A DNA stretch of 64,000 nucleotides from Actinomycetes bacterium (GTDB lineage: Bacteria > Actinomycetota > Acidimicrobiia > Acidimicrobiales > Poriferisodalaceae): contig JAAETH010000276.1 in the NCBI GenBank assembly GCA_024228575.1, forward strand, positions 20,542 through 84,541. Direction: 5' to 3'. Under the pieces are notes generated by a model. The model searched no databases. It was not told the DNA's origin and was given only the letters and a program-made list of their open reading frames with translations. The position numbers and the translations under genes were made by a program. Shown piece by piece: positions 18,271 to 26,867 of the stretch (position 1 is the first letter of the stretch; every line of letters begins with the position of its first letter).

Positions 18271-19848
18271 TTACTTGGCGGTGGCGAGAAGGCGCCTTGC
18301 GATCACCTTCAGGCAAAGGGTTTCGTCTGCACCTTCGAAGATCGAGAGCACGCGGGCGTCAACGAAGAGGCGACTCACGTCGTACTCCTCGGCATAACCG
18401 AAGCCACCGTGGATCTGCATCGCCTCGCGGGTGACCCACTCGGCCGCCTTGCACACATATGCCTTCACCATCGAGGCCTCCAGAGCGCCACCGCCCTTGG
18501 CCATCATCGTCGCTACGGCGTAGGTGTATTGACGGGCTGATCGGATGATCGAGGCCATCCGACCGAGCTTGGCCTTGGTGAGCTGATAGTCGGAGATGGG
18601 CCTCGCGAACACGAGCCGCTCGTCGGCGTAGGACGTGGCGGCTTCGAAGGCGGCTTGCATCACTCCGACAGCGCGTGCAGCCGTCTGGAGTCTGCCATTC
18701 TCGAAGCCGGCCATCTGGAGATAGAAGCCCTTCCCGAGGCCTTCAGCACCGCCGATGAGGTTGTCTTCGGGAACGAACCAGTCCTCGAAGGCGACCTCGA
18801 ACGAGTGCATGCCGCGATAGCCGATGGTCGGGATTGCACGACCCTCCATGCGCCCCCCACCGTCCTGGGAGTGTTCGAAGGTGTGTCCAGGAGTTGATTC
18901 CTTCTCCACGATGAACAGGGAGAGGCCTCGGTGGCCGGCGCCGCGGTCGGCGTTCGTGCGAGCCAGCAACATGAGTGCATTTGCCCGGCCGGCGAACGTA
19001 CACCAGGTCTTCACGCCATTGATGAGCCAGCCGTCCTCGGTGGGGGTGGCGGTGACCTTCAGACTTGCGACGTCTGAGCCGAAGTCGGGTTCGGTGACAG
19101 CAACAGCACACATGACTTCGGCTGTGGCGATGCGTGGCAGCCACTCCTGTTTCTGCTGTTCTGTCCCGCCCCGCTCGAGAGCCCTGGTCAAGATCTCGGG
19201 TCGGGTGATGAGTGAGCCACCAGCCCCCAAGGAGGCTCGGCTCAGCTCTTCGGTCGCTATGACCATGCCGTAGTAGTCGCTTTCGCCACCCGACGCGAAT
19301 CCACCGTACTCCTCGGGGACCGAGAGACCGAAACACCCCAGCTCTGCCAAACCACTGATGATCTCTTCTGGGATGTCGGCGTCGTTTCGATGGATGTGTT
19401 CTGCGACGGGCGCGATCTTGTCCTCGCCGAAGCGGCGGAATGTGTCGGCGACCATCTCGAAGTCGTCGTCGAGGTGTGAAGGAGGCGACATGTCTGCCAA
19501 CGACGCCAGGAAATCGGGGTCGCGATACGAGACGAGAAAGGAGTGCGTCGGATCGAGTACACCTGGTTCGACTCCCCACAGGTGTTCACGCCCAGCGATC
19601 TTGGCGCCCAGATCCGCGACGACATCTGCGACGAAAGCGCAAGCCAATGCAGCCTCGTCGTCGCCGCGGTTGCCATCGTCGATGACCGAACGACACATCT
19701 CGACCGCCGACGCGGCATGGGCCAGGTCGTACATCAGCACCTGCTGATCATCGGTGTCGGCCCGTCCTGCCAGCTTCTCGATGCAGGAGGTGATAACGGT
19801 TGCGGCCAGTTCGGCGGCGTTTGCAGCTTCTGTCATGGGGGTGGGCAT
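18271..19848 (-). CDS. Acyl-CoA dehydrogenase with N-terminal extension (methylsuccinyl-CoA dehydrogenase-like)
   Basis: This 525-aa flavoenzyme has about 125 extra N-terminal residues (helical, EIKLAG-like, VEMCRSVIDDG) before a complete acyl-CoA dehydrogenase fold. The core shows LGCFGLSVPEEYGG, AVTEPDFGSDVASLKV, GVKTWCTFAGRANALM and HGGFGYAEEYDVSRLF. IFEGADETL follows, and the Glu after IF matches the catalytic base of medium-chain-type enzymes. The length and the tail (DARVLSIFEGADET) recall (2S)-methylsuccinyl-CoA dehydrogenase of the ethylmalonyl-CoA pathway, though other extended ACADs are possible and no pathway partner gene is nearby. It lies between two GGDEF-EAL genes on the same strand. 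ATG 19848 or 19836 may be the start. Confidence 0.82.
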   Translation of the reverse strand: MPTPMTEAANAAELAATVITSCIEKLAGRADTDDQQVLMYDLAHAASAVEMCRSVIDDGNRGDDEAALACAFVADVVADLGAKIAGREHLWGVEPGVLDPTHSFLVSYRDPDFLASLADMSPPSHLDDDFEMVADTFRRFGEDKIAPVAEHIHRNDADIPEEIISGLAELGCFGLSVPEEYGGFASGGESDYYGMVIATEELSRASLGAGGSLITRPEILTRALERGGTEQQKQEWLPRIATAEVMCAVAVTEPDFGSDVASLKVTATPTEDGWLINGVKTWCTFAGRANALMLLARTNADRGAGHRGLSLFIVEKESTPGHTFEHSQDGGGRMEGRAIPTIGYRGMHSFEVAFEDWFVPEDNLIGGAEGLGKGFYLQMAGFENGRLQTAARAVGVMQAAFEAATSYADERLVFARPISDYQLTKAKLGRMASIIRSARQYTYAVATMMAKGGGALEASMVKAYVCKAAEWVTREAMQIHGGFGYAEEYDVSRLFVDARVLSIFEGADETLCLKVIARRLLATAK

Positions 19849-19881
19849 GCCCCAAATCTAGTGCCCTCTCGAACGGCTACG

Positions 19882-22479
19882 TCATCTGGCGAGGGCCGCG
19901 AGCTTCCCGACAAATTCGGGGATCTCGTCTGGGGGAACCGGCCGCTGGAAGAAGTACCCCTGTGCCCGATCGCAGCCGAGTCGGCGGAGGCTCTCGAGTG
20001 TCCACTCGTCCTCGACTCCTTCCGCCACCACCTCGAGATCGAGGTCGTGGCCAAGTCTCACGATCGAACGAACGATCACAGCATCGTGTTCGTTTGTCGC
20101 CATCTGGCCGACAAAGGACCGGTCGATCTTGATCTCGTCGATGGGAAGTCGGCGCAGGTGTGTCAGTGACGAGAAGCCCGTGCCGAAGTCGTCTATCGAG
20201 GTGCGGATTCCGAGATCGCTCAATGAACGAAGGACGTCCGCTGCCAGTGCGAGGTCGTCGACCACCTGGCTCTCGGTGATCTCGAGCATCAATCGTGACG
20301 CGCTGACCCCGGTGCGATCGAGTACATCGGAGATGAACGAAGCCAATCCGGCGTCGTGGAAGTTCCGTACCGACAAGTTGACAGCAACATCGATATGGAT
20401 TCCCTGCTGATCCCATTGACGCAGCTGCTCGATCGAACGCTCCAGCACCTGGCGCGTCAGTTCGTTGACGAGGCCGGACACCTCGGTCAGCTCGATGAAC
20501 TCGTCGGGCCTGATCGTGCCCAGCTCGGGGTGTTGCCAGCGCACGAGTGCCTCGACACCCATGACAACGCCGTGCGCCAGGTCGATCTTGGGCTGGTAGT
20601 GCACGATGATCTCGTTGTTGGCGAGTGCTCTGGGGAGTTCGCCGAGCAGGGTGAGTCGTCTCACCGAGTATTTGTCGTCCTTGGGGGAGTACCACGCCCA
20701 GCTCTTGCGCGTCGCCTTCGCCTGATACATCGCCACCTCGGCGCGCTGTAACAGCTCGTCTGGAGCGGAGGCATGGTGTGGGTGAGACGCCAAACCGATC
20801 GATGCCGCCGCCTGCACCTGCAGTCCCTGGAGTGTGAGTGGCTCGCCGATCGTATCGACTATCGCCGAGGCTACGCCGGGTGCACGTTCGACGCCGTCAT
20901 CGACCAACAGAACTGCAAACTCGTCGCCTCCGAGCCTCGCTACCAGATCTGATCCGCGACGCAGATCGCCGAGCCGAGCAGCGACCTGACGTAACAAGGC
21001 GTCGCCGTGGTGATGGCCGAGGGTGTCGTTGACCTCCTTGAACTGATCGAGGTCGAGAACGATCAGAGCGAGATTCGGTGCATCGTTCTCGCTGTGTCCC
21101 ACGTGGCGCCGGAGCCGTTCCATGAGGTGAGCGCGGTTCGGGAGGCCGGTGAGTGGATCCTGGAGGGCCTCGCGGCGAAGAGCGTCCCTGCTCGCGACCC
21201 GCATGGTCGCGTCGTGGTAGATGACAGCGGCACAACCGTCGCCGAGGGCCTTGATCTCGACGTCGAAGACCGATCCGTCAGCCGCCGGGACGGGTGCCGC
21301 AACCTCCTTGCCTGCATGGGCCTCGCCGGTGCGAACGACCGACGCGACCGTTTCTGTCAGCCCTGCCGACACCAACCAATCGACATCGATTGCGAGGAAG
21401 CCGTCCAGCGGCCCGTGTGATGTCCAGCGATTGGCCGCAGCGTTCGACCGTAGAACGCGCAACGATCGTTCGTCGGCGAGATCGTCGAGTCGCATCACCA
21501 GCACCGGGGCATCGATCTCGTCGACGAAGCGTGTGAACCGCATGGCTCGGTCGTCGGCCTCACGTTGGGGGGTGATGTCGGTGGCAACGCCTCGTAGAGC
21601 CCACGAACCGTCGGCCCGTCGCTCGGCCCTCACCAGATCGCGCAGCCAGACCCAGTCGCCGTCGCGGGCGCGCATCCGGAATTCGCGGACATGAGGCCAC
21701 GACATCGAGTCGATGCGGCTGGTGTCGATGAGCGTGTGCTGGTCGTCAGGGTGGATGAGGTCTGCCCAGGTCATTCCGGGCTTCGAGAACTCGAGCGGGC
21801 TATAACCAAGGACGTCGCGCACCCGGCCGCTGACGAACACCATGCGATGATCGGCGGCGTCGGCCTCCCAGACGATGCCCGGCACACCATCGAGCATCGC
21901 TCCCAGACGCCGCAGCGTCGTGTGTTGCTCGTCGCTCAACGAGCCGATCGCGGCGACCTCGAGAAAGGCAGCGAGGGCGAATGCCGGAATGACAAATCCG
22001 ACCAGATCCGATCCGGTGGCGACACCCCCGGCCGCCAAGGCGACGGTCGCCGCAAGGCTGGTGACGAGCCCGGCAGTGCGGCCTGACCTGACCGACTCGA
22101 GAGCGACGGTGGCGAGGATGATGAGGGCGCCGACGGGCCAAACAGCGGCTGGGGCGATGGCCGCAAGTCCTGCCGTGATCAGAACATCGACCGGCGCCCA
22201 CAGCCATGGCCATCGTGCCGAGTTCGCAGCCGATCGAAGCAAGTACACGTTCCACGGAATCGCCACAGCTGCCAGAGCCACGGCGACAGCAACCAGGCGT
22301 GAGGCGTCGGAGTCGTAGTCGCCTGCGACCCTCACGACGAGAGCGAACACCATGCCGACCGTCGCCGAGGACAGGCGGAGCAGGGCGAACGATGCCAGGA
22401 CCCGCCGAGTGACCGTGGCGGGGAGTCTGGTCGAGGACCGAGGATGTCGAAGTTGGGAGGTTTGGAGAGGAGAGACCAT
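19882..22479 (-). CDS. Membrane PAS-GGDEF-EAL protein (c-di-GMP turnover)
   Basis: This 865-aa protein has about six N-terminal membrane helices (residues 25-180). A PAS domain with a PAC-like end follows (about 195-310, GVATDITPQREAD), then a second PAS-like region (about 310-430). A GGDEF domain (about 440-600) and an EAL domain (about 615-860) complete it. All key motifs are intact: RGSD five residues before GGDEF (inhibition site), EAL in GVEALVRW, VNLSVRN, EITES, DDFGTGFSS, IKIDRSF, AEGVE and the QGYFFQRP end. It probably senses a signal through PAS and sets local c-di-GMP. An ATG start at 22479 has no clear Shine-Dalgarno. The gene is 33 bp upstream of the acyl-CoA dehydrogenase on the same strand. 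Confidence 0.92.
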   Translation of the reverse strand: MVSPLQTSQLRHPRSSTRLPATVTRRVLASFALLRLSSATVGMVFALVVRVAGDYDSDASRLVAVAVALAAVAIPWNVYLLRSAANSARWPWLWAPVDVLITAGLAAIAPAAVWPVGALIILATVALESVRSGRTAGLVTSLAATVALAAGGVATGSDLVGFVIPAFALAAFLEVAAIGSLSDEQHTTLRRLGAMLDGVPGIVWEADAADHRMVFVSGRVRDVLGYSPLEFSKPGMTWADLIHPDDQHTLIDTSRIDSMSWPHVREFRMRARDGDWVWLRDLVRAERRADGSWALRGVATDITPQREADDRAMRFTRFVDEIDAPVLVMRLDDLADERSLRVLRSNAAANRWTSHGPLDGFLAIDVDWLVSAGLTETVASVVRTGEAHAGKEVAAPVPAADGSVFDVEIKALGDGCAAVIYHDATMRVASRDALRREALQDPLTGLPNRAHLMERLRRHVGHSENDAPNLALIVLDLDQFKEVNDTLGHHHGDALLRQVAARLGDLRRGSDLVARLGGDEFAVLLVDDGVERAPGVASAIVDTIGEPLTLQGLQVQAAASIGLASHPHHASAPDELLQRAEVAMYQAKATRKSWAWYSPKDDKYSVRRLTLLGELPRALANNEIIVHYQPKIDLAHGVVMGVEALVRWQHPELGTIRPDEFIELTEVSGLVNELTRQVLERSIEQLRQWDQQGIHIDVAVNLSVRNFHDAGLASFISDVLDRTGVSASRLMLEITESQVVDDLALAADVLRSLSDLGIRTSIDDFGTGFSSLTHLRRLPIDEIKIDRSFVGQMATNEHDAVIVRSIVRLGHDLDLEVVAEGVEDEWTLESLRRLGCDRAQGYFFQRPVPPDEIPEFVGKLAALAR

Positions 22480-22525
22480 GGGGCGTCGGCGGCTCGCAGG
22501 GGGCCTCCTGCGCAGAGTACGGGTC

Positions 22526-22548
22526 GAGAGTCCATTGACCGTGACTCT
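22526..22548. promoter_or_regulatory. Inverted repeat with TTGACCGT centre upstream of the PAS-GGDEF-EAL gene
   Basis: GAGAGTC (22526-22532) is separated by CATTGACCGT from GACTCT (22543-22548), which pairs with AGAGTC. The dyad is 47 bp upstream of ATG 22479. A closely similar dyad with the same TTGACCGT centre lies before the FtsH-like gene (28395-28417). It may be an operator shared by the two genes. Confidence 0.45.
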
Positions 22549-22631
22549 TCGTCCACCCTGTGAACGCTCAACCTCTGAGAGTGCCTACACCTCCAGATTG
22601 CGTGAACACAGCCTGGAGTAACCCTCTACCT

Positions 22632-23147
22632 CTAGTTGGTGGTGAGGGCCTTGATCACGGCGTCGATAGCCCCGTCTGCAATGGTGAGCATCTCGTCGTT
22701 TGTCCGATCCTGGATCGGATGTTCAACGAAGATGGCGGCGGGATCGGCTCCCAGCGATTTCGACTGGACCTCAGCCGCATCGATGAACTGGACTGTGGCC
22801 ACGAACACACCCGGGAGCCCGCGACGCTCGATGTCGATGATGTCGTGCACACTGCACGACGTACAGCTGCCTCAATCGGCTAGCGCTTCGATAACGGCAT
22901 CACACTGGGTCGCTATCTCGTGGCGCAGATCGACGGGTGCCGGCTTTGCGAAGGTCGGCTTCTGGTACCGCTTGACCGTCGCGCCCTGTGCGGTGATGCG
23001 CTCTTCGAGTCGATCGAGAAAGACGTCACCGCGAGGTTTGCTGATGTCCAGCAGCCCGACCGTCAGCCCTTCGAGTGACGCCGGTCGCGGTTGGCGCTGC
23101 CAGGTTGCCGGCGACTTCTCGCTGGTGGGATCGAGAACGGTAGTCAT
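22632..23147 (-). CDS. UGSC-family selenoprotein (in-frame TGA read as selenocysteine)
   Basis: The frame from ATG 23147 to the stop at 22632 is continuous over 172 codons except for one TGA at 22874-22872. The codons after it read Gly-Ser-Cys, giving U92-G-S-C-T-S-C. U-G-S-C is the signature of the UGSC-containing (seleno)protein family, in which Sec or Cys occupies the first position as a CxxC-like redox pair. Coding character is good on both sides: LEGLTVGLLDISKPRGDVFL before, and HDIIDIERRGLPGVFVATV after. A hairpin fitting a bacterial SECIS lies 11 nt after TGA. The product is 171 aa. AAGGG precedes the ATG. The gene is the last of a three-gene operon, 31 bp after the thioredoxin-fused partner. 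Substrate unknown. A nonsense mutation of TGC/TGT is the alternative but leaves the hairpin unexplained. Confidence 0.88.
22842..22860 (-). promoter_or_regulatory. Bacterial SECIS-like hairpin of the UGSC selenoprotein gene
   Basis: On the minus strand GTCGTGCA, loop GTG and TGCACGAC form a perfect 8-bp stem. The stem begins 11 nt after the TGA (22874-22872), so the apical loop starts 19 nt after it, and the loop's first base is G. Bacterial SECIS elements are short hairpins inside the coding region just after UGA, with G in the first loop positions; SelB binds them. The codons through the stem remain in frame (T-S-C-S-V-H-D). Confidence 0.8.
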
Positions 23148-23178
23148 CGTCTTGCCCTTGGTTCGTTCATGGGTCTCC

Positions 23179-24618
23179 TCAGTGGATTGGTCGGCTTGTA
23201 GGTGCACTTCCTGTGGCGCCATTCACCCAGCCACCGATCAATTCCGAGAACATGCCGGCACCGCCGCCCGCATGCACAAGAATCAAGCCATCGGGGCCCA
23301 CCTTGGGAATTGCTGTTGCATCAGCGAATGCTTCGGGAAGTCCTTCGTCGATACCGCCGGCGCCGCGAACGAGCTCGGCGCCATCACGTTTGGTCAGCTC
23401 GATGATTCGGTCGCGGGTTTGTGTCTTCGTCCACCCGGCTTGTTCGAATACGCGGACGTGTTCGGGTCCCACGATGATCATCGCGTCGAATCCGATCACG
23501 AGCTTGTGGTGGTGCATGGCGATCAGTGCCTGGGCCAGGCTTCTCGCGAGTGATTCGGGATCTCGCGACAGCTGGTCGACGATGCATCGCGCACCCTCAC
23601 CGGCGAACAAGGTGACCGTGCTGGTCTCGGGGGCGTGGCCGAAGTCGGTCGACAGGGGCTCCCACGGTGATCCCGCCTCATCCTCAGCGAAGCAGAACGA
23701 CAGTTTCCCGGGCTGGCCATGGGCTGCGCGGTCCACCTCGCCGGGCCGGCCGCCACCCACGTTTCGCACCACCAGCTGAAGGGCCCGCCCGATGGTCGAG
23801 TTTGCCCTGTTTCCCTGGCCCATCACATTTCGTCCCGAGTTCATGCCGATCCTCTCGGCTATGGGACCGCTGACGACCACCACCGGTCCCACGGGCATCG
23901 TCGTCGCAAGCAAGCCGTGCATGTTGAACGAATCGGTGCAGGCGGCCTCGATCGCAGCCAATACGACGGGTAGGTACTCGGGTTTGCAGCCGGCCATCAC
24001 TGCATTGATGGCGACCTTCTCGACCGTGACATCGACAAGGTCTGGCGGAACCGTCGCTACTACCTCATCGGGGCTACGCCAGGTGCCTTCGAGCATGGCA
24101 AGCACGCGCGCCTCGGTCGGAGGAACCAGCGGCAGGCCATCGGACCAGCCGCGGTCGTACATGGCCTCGATTTCGTCTTCGAGAACAGCCAGTTCAACGC
24201 GACGCGATTTGAGGCTCGATCCAGAGAAGCGAGCGCGCAGTTCATCGACCAGGTTCGGATCGACGGACAACGAGCCACAGCCAGGGCGCCATTCGGGCAG
24301 GTCTGGGTCGAAGTCGTCTACACCTGTGAACTCGGTCCATTGGGTGCGTGACCAGCCGACGATGCGGTCGAGCTCGGCTCCGTTGGAGACCTTGAGCAGG
24401 GTTGGCACGGTTTCGATGTCGTGATGCCACGAGTTGGCGAGATCGCCGTCGTGAATCACACCTTCGACGCCGCTGGGGAACGATGGGTCATCCTGGGTGT
24501 ATACGGTCAGCCCAGCCACCTGTTGTATGTGGGCCAACGCCGATCCGACGGTCACACAGGTAGGGCAATCGCGTTTGACGAAGGCGACGAGGCCATCGGG
24601 GAGCTCGGGGGCAGTCAT
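23179..24618 (-). CDS. UGSC-partner protein with fused N-terminal thioredoxin-like domain
   Basis: This 479-aa protein begins with a thioredoxin-fold domain of about 110 residues. FVKRDCPTC places a C18-P-T-C21 redox pair, and ETVPTLL provides the cis-proline. The remainder (about 140-479) is a conserved domain that I recall accompanying UGSC proteins, with DGLPLVPPTEARVLAML, EKVAINAVMAGCKPEYLPVV, GRNVMGQGNRANSTIGRAL and a C-terminal GPDGLILVHAGGGAGMFSE. It has several cysteines (Cys in AGCKPEY, CRPG-type GCGSL, and CIVDQ). The enzymatic role is unknown. A disulfide/selenosulfide exchange with the neighbouring selenoprotein is a reasonable inference. Its ATG overlaps the upstream hydrolase stop (ATGA). 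Confidence 0.75.
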   Translation of the reverse strand: MTAPELPDGLVAFVKRDCPTCVTVGSALAHIQQVAGLTVYTQDDPSFPSGVEGVIHDGDLANSWHHDIETVPTLLKVSNGAELDRIVGWSRTQWTEFTGVDDFDPDLPEWRPGCGSLSVDPNLVDELRARFSGSSLKSRRVELAVLEDEIEAMYDRGWSDGLPLVPPTEARVLAMLEGTWRSPDEVVATVPPDLVDVTVEKVAINAVMAGCKPEYLPVVLAAIEAACTDSFNMHGLLATTMPVGPVVVVSGPIAERIGMNSGRNVMGQGNRANSTIGRALQLVVRNVGGGRPGEVDRAAHGQPGKLSFCFAEDEAGSPWEPLSTDFGHAPETSTVTLFAGEGARCIVDQLSRDPESLARSLAQALIAMHHHKLVIGFDAMIIVGPEHVRVFEQAGWTKTQTRDRIIELTKRDGAELVRGAGGIDEGLPEAFADATAIPKVGPDGLILVHAGGGAGMFSELIGGWVNGATGSAPTSRPIH

Positions 24619-25523
24619 GACGAAATGAACTCCACGATCGATTTGTTGACGAGATCGGGTTTCTCGAGATGTAGGAAGTGTCCTGCCTCGGGAACGCGAT
24701 GCACTGTGGAGCCTTCGGAGAGGTCGTTCTCGAGACCGTCCGCCACCTCGACACCGATGCAGCCATCGTCGAGGCCGTGCATGTAGAGCGTCGGCTGGGT
24801 GGGCACATCACCACCGGCCGCGTCCCAGTCGGCATAGTCGGAGGACTGAAGGTGGGGCTGGAGTGTGGCGCGGTAGTAGCCGAGTGCGGCGGCGAGGTGC
24901 TCCGCGTCGGGAACGCTGGCGATGAAGTTGGCCACGTCGGCGGCGTTGTCGTAGCCCGGGGACCAGTCGTTCCAGAGGCCACGGATGAAGGCGTAGTCGT
25001 CGTGGGGGATCACGACCTCCGACAGCGGATGCTGAAAGAAGAACATGTAGGACGAGCGGCGAATCTGGCGGTAGTCGAAGAAGGCCCGGCCGACCCTCGA
25101 ACCAGGCGGCACGGCCATGAGTACGGCCTTGTTCCATCGGTCGGGTTCCTTGACCGCCGCGATGTTGGCGGCACCAGCCCCCCAATCGTGTCCGATGATG
25201 ACAGCGTCGCCGTCGCCGCCGAGCGCTTCGTGTAGCAGGCATACATCGCGGGCCCTCACACCTGCCTGGTAGAGCCCATCGGGGGCCAGGCCCGTTGGTG
25301 CGTAGCCCCGTGTGAAGGGTGCGACCGCTCGGAATCCTGCGTCGGCCAAGGCCTGAAGCTGATGGCGGAACGTGTGCGCCGAATCGGGGAAGCCGTGTAG
25401 GCAGATGGCCAACGGACCCGAACCCTGTTCCAGCCAAGCGATGTGTTGGCCCTCGATGGTTGCGCCACCCATTTCGTGCGCCGGGTTGTCGCCCGAGGCG
25501 TGGCTGTGAACCGAATTCCCCAT
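24615..25523 (-). CDS. Alpha/beta hydrolase, epoxide hydrolase/dehalogenase-like (Asp nucleophile)
   Basis: This protein of about 302 aa has an alpha/beta-hydrolase fold. The oxyanion motif is LHGFPDSAHT. The nucleophile elbow GHDWGAG has Asp rather than Ser, as in epoxide hydrolases and haloalkane dehalogenases. The acid is in MHGLDDGCI and the His in VPEAGHFLHLE. A lid with WNDWSPGYDNAADV follows the core strand. The stop overlaps the start of the thioredoxin-fused gene by 4 bp, so it is the first gene of the UGSC operon and may supply or process its substrate. ATG 25523 is used, since AGGAAGG lies nine bases before it. ATG 25472 (MGGATIEG) or an earlier TTG (25547) are alternatives. It is divergent from pilT. 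Confidence 0.85.
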   Translation of the reverse strand: MGNSVHSHASGDNPAHEMGGATIEGQHIAWLEQGSGPLAICLHGFPDSAHTFRHQLQALADAGFRAVAPFTRGYAPTGLAPDGLYQAGVRARDVCLLHEALGGDGDAVIIGHDWGAGAANIAAVKEPDRWNKAVLMAVPPGSRVGRAFFDYRQIRRSSYMFFFQHPLSEVVIPHDDYAFIRGLWNDWSPGYDNAADVANFIASVPDAEHLAAALGYYRATLQPHLQSSDYADWDAAGGDVPTQPTLYMHGLDDGCIGVEVADGLENDLSEGSTVHRVPEAGHFLHLEKPDLVNKSIVEFISS

Positions 25524-25638
25524 GTGATGCTGCCTTCCTGGCGACAAGGTATCCCGGGGCGAGACACGGGGGCGATTCCGACCCTCTGGGCCGTCTCGGT
25601 TTCCTCATGTCGTAAGCGGTGTGTGCCGAAGGGGCTGT

Positions 25639-26796
25639 GTGGCCCGAACGCACGAGGAGCTCAAGGATTTTCTCGACGCGCTCTTGCAGCGCGCCGTCGA
25701 GGTAGGCGCCTCGGATATTCACCTCAAGGTCGGCTCGAAGCCCAAGATGAGGGTGAACGGGCAGCTCTACGCGGTGAAGGCCGAGGAACGGCTGTCGCCC
25801 GACGACACTTCGGTGATGGTCGACGCGATCATGCCCGACCACGTGAAAGATCGGTTCCTCGAGATCGGGGACGCCGACTTCGCCTTCTCCGATCCGAACG
25901 TCGGGCGGTTCAGGGTGAACGCCTTTCGTCAAAGAGGTTCTGTCGGGCTGGTGTTGCGCCATGTTACGTACGGGGTCGATTCGATCGCCGACCTCGGGCT
26001 TCCTCGGGTGGTACAGCGACTGGCCGACGAGCCTCGCGGGCTGGTGCTGGTCACCGGCCCTACCGGCTCGGGCAAGACCACCACACTCGCTGCGATGGTC
26101 GACCACATCAACGCGAGCCGCAACTGTCACATAGTGACCATCGAGGATCCGATCGAGATCCTGCATCGTGACAAACGTGCATCGATCAACCAGCGCGAGA
26201 TCGGTCTCGACTCGCAGTCGTTCGCCACCGCCATGCGCGCTGCCCTGCGACAGGATCCCGACGTGATCCTCGTCGGTGAGATGCGCGACCCAGAGACGGT
26301 CAGCGCTGCCCTTCAGGCAGCCGAGACCGGCCACCTCGTCCTGTCGTCGATGCACACGACCGACGCATCCGAGACGGTGAACCGCATTATCGAGTTCTTC
26401 CCCCATCAACAGCACAGGCAGGTTCGTGCGACGCTCGCCTCGGCGTTGCGCGGAACCCTGGGCCAACGGCTGGTTCCTGCCGCAAGCGGTGACGGCCGTG
26501 TTCCGGTGACCGAGGCGATGGTCGTGACCGGCCGCATCGCTCAGTCGATCATCGACGAGGAGGCCGCCGCGTCGCTGGCCGATCTCATTGCCGAGGGTGA
26601 TTACTACGGCATGCAGACCTTCGACCAGGGTCTGGCCGATCTGGTCAAACGACGGCTGATCACGGTCGAGGCAGCCATGAGTGCCGCCTCGCGACCACAC
26701 GATCTCAGGGTCGCCATGGAGCGTGCAGGTGTCCTCGACCACAAGGGCAAACACCGCGACGATCTCCTGGACCAGATCAACAGCGTCCAAGCCTGA
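25639..26796 (+). CDS. pilT: PilT-type twitching motility ATPase
   Basis: This 385-aa secretion ATPase of the GspE/PilT superfamily has an N-terminal PAS-like domain (ASDIHLKVGSKPKMRVNG) and Walker A GPTGSGKTTT. The Asp-box stretch IEDPIEILH, Walker B VILVGEMRDPET and His-box LVLSSMHTTDASET follow. PilT-like proteins power type IV pilus retraction from the inner face of the membrane. GTG 25639 is chosen because AAGGGG lies five bases before it. No other pilus gene is in this window, so it may act with a pilus locus elsewhere or in another role. A hairpin (26812-26840) follows the gene. Confidence 0.9.
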   Translation: MARTHEELKDFLDALLQRAVEVGASDIHLKVGSKPKMRVNGQLYAVKAEERLSPDDTSVMVDAIMPDHVKDRFLEIGDADFAFSDPNVGRFRVNAFRQRGSVGLVLRHVTYGVDSIADLGLPRVVQRLADEPRGLVLVTGPTGSGKTTTLAAMVDHINASRNCHIVTIEDPIEILHRDKRASINQREIGLDSQSFATAMRAALRQDPDVILVGEMRDPETVSAALQAAETGHLVLSSMHTTDASETVNRIIEFFPHQQHRQVRATLASALRGTLGQRLVPAASGDGRVPVTEAMVVTGRIAQSIIDEEAAASLADLIAEGDYYGMQTFDQGLADLVKRRLITVEAAMSAASRPHDLRVAMERAGVLDHKGKHRDDLLDQINSVQA

Positions 26797-26811
26797 TCAC
26801 CTGGGTTGCCA

Positions 26812-26840
26812 GCTGCGAGCCCAAGGGGCTCAGACGCAGC
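26812..26840 (+). terminator. GC-rich hairpin downstream of pilT, probable terminator
   Basis: GCTGCGAGCCC, loop AAG and GGGCT-CAGA-CGCAGC form an 11-bp stem with one 4-nt bulge, 15 bp after the pilT stop. No T-run follows. The position between two genes on the same strand fits an intrinsic terminator that limits readthrough into the next gene. Confidence 0.5.
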
Positions 26841-26867
26841 GAGGATTCCTGTTGTGACAGTTGTCTC

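Noticed and set aside
22632..23222. UGSC gene as two genes or a pseudogene with a nonsense mutation
   Set aside because: The frame is continuous, TGA is at the family Sec position and a SECIS-like hairpin follows.
24808..26790. A 660-codon open frame on the minus strand across pilT
   Set aside because: It is antisense to the clear PilT motifs and has no recognisable domain in its first part.
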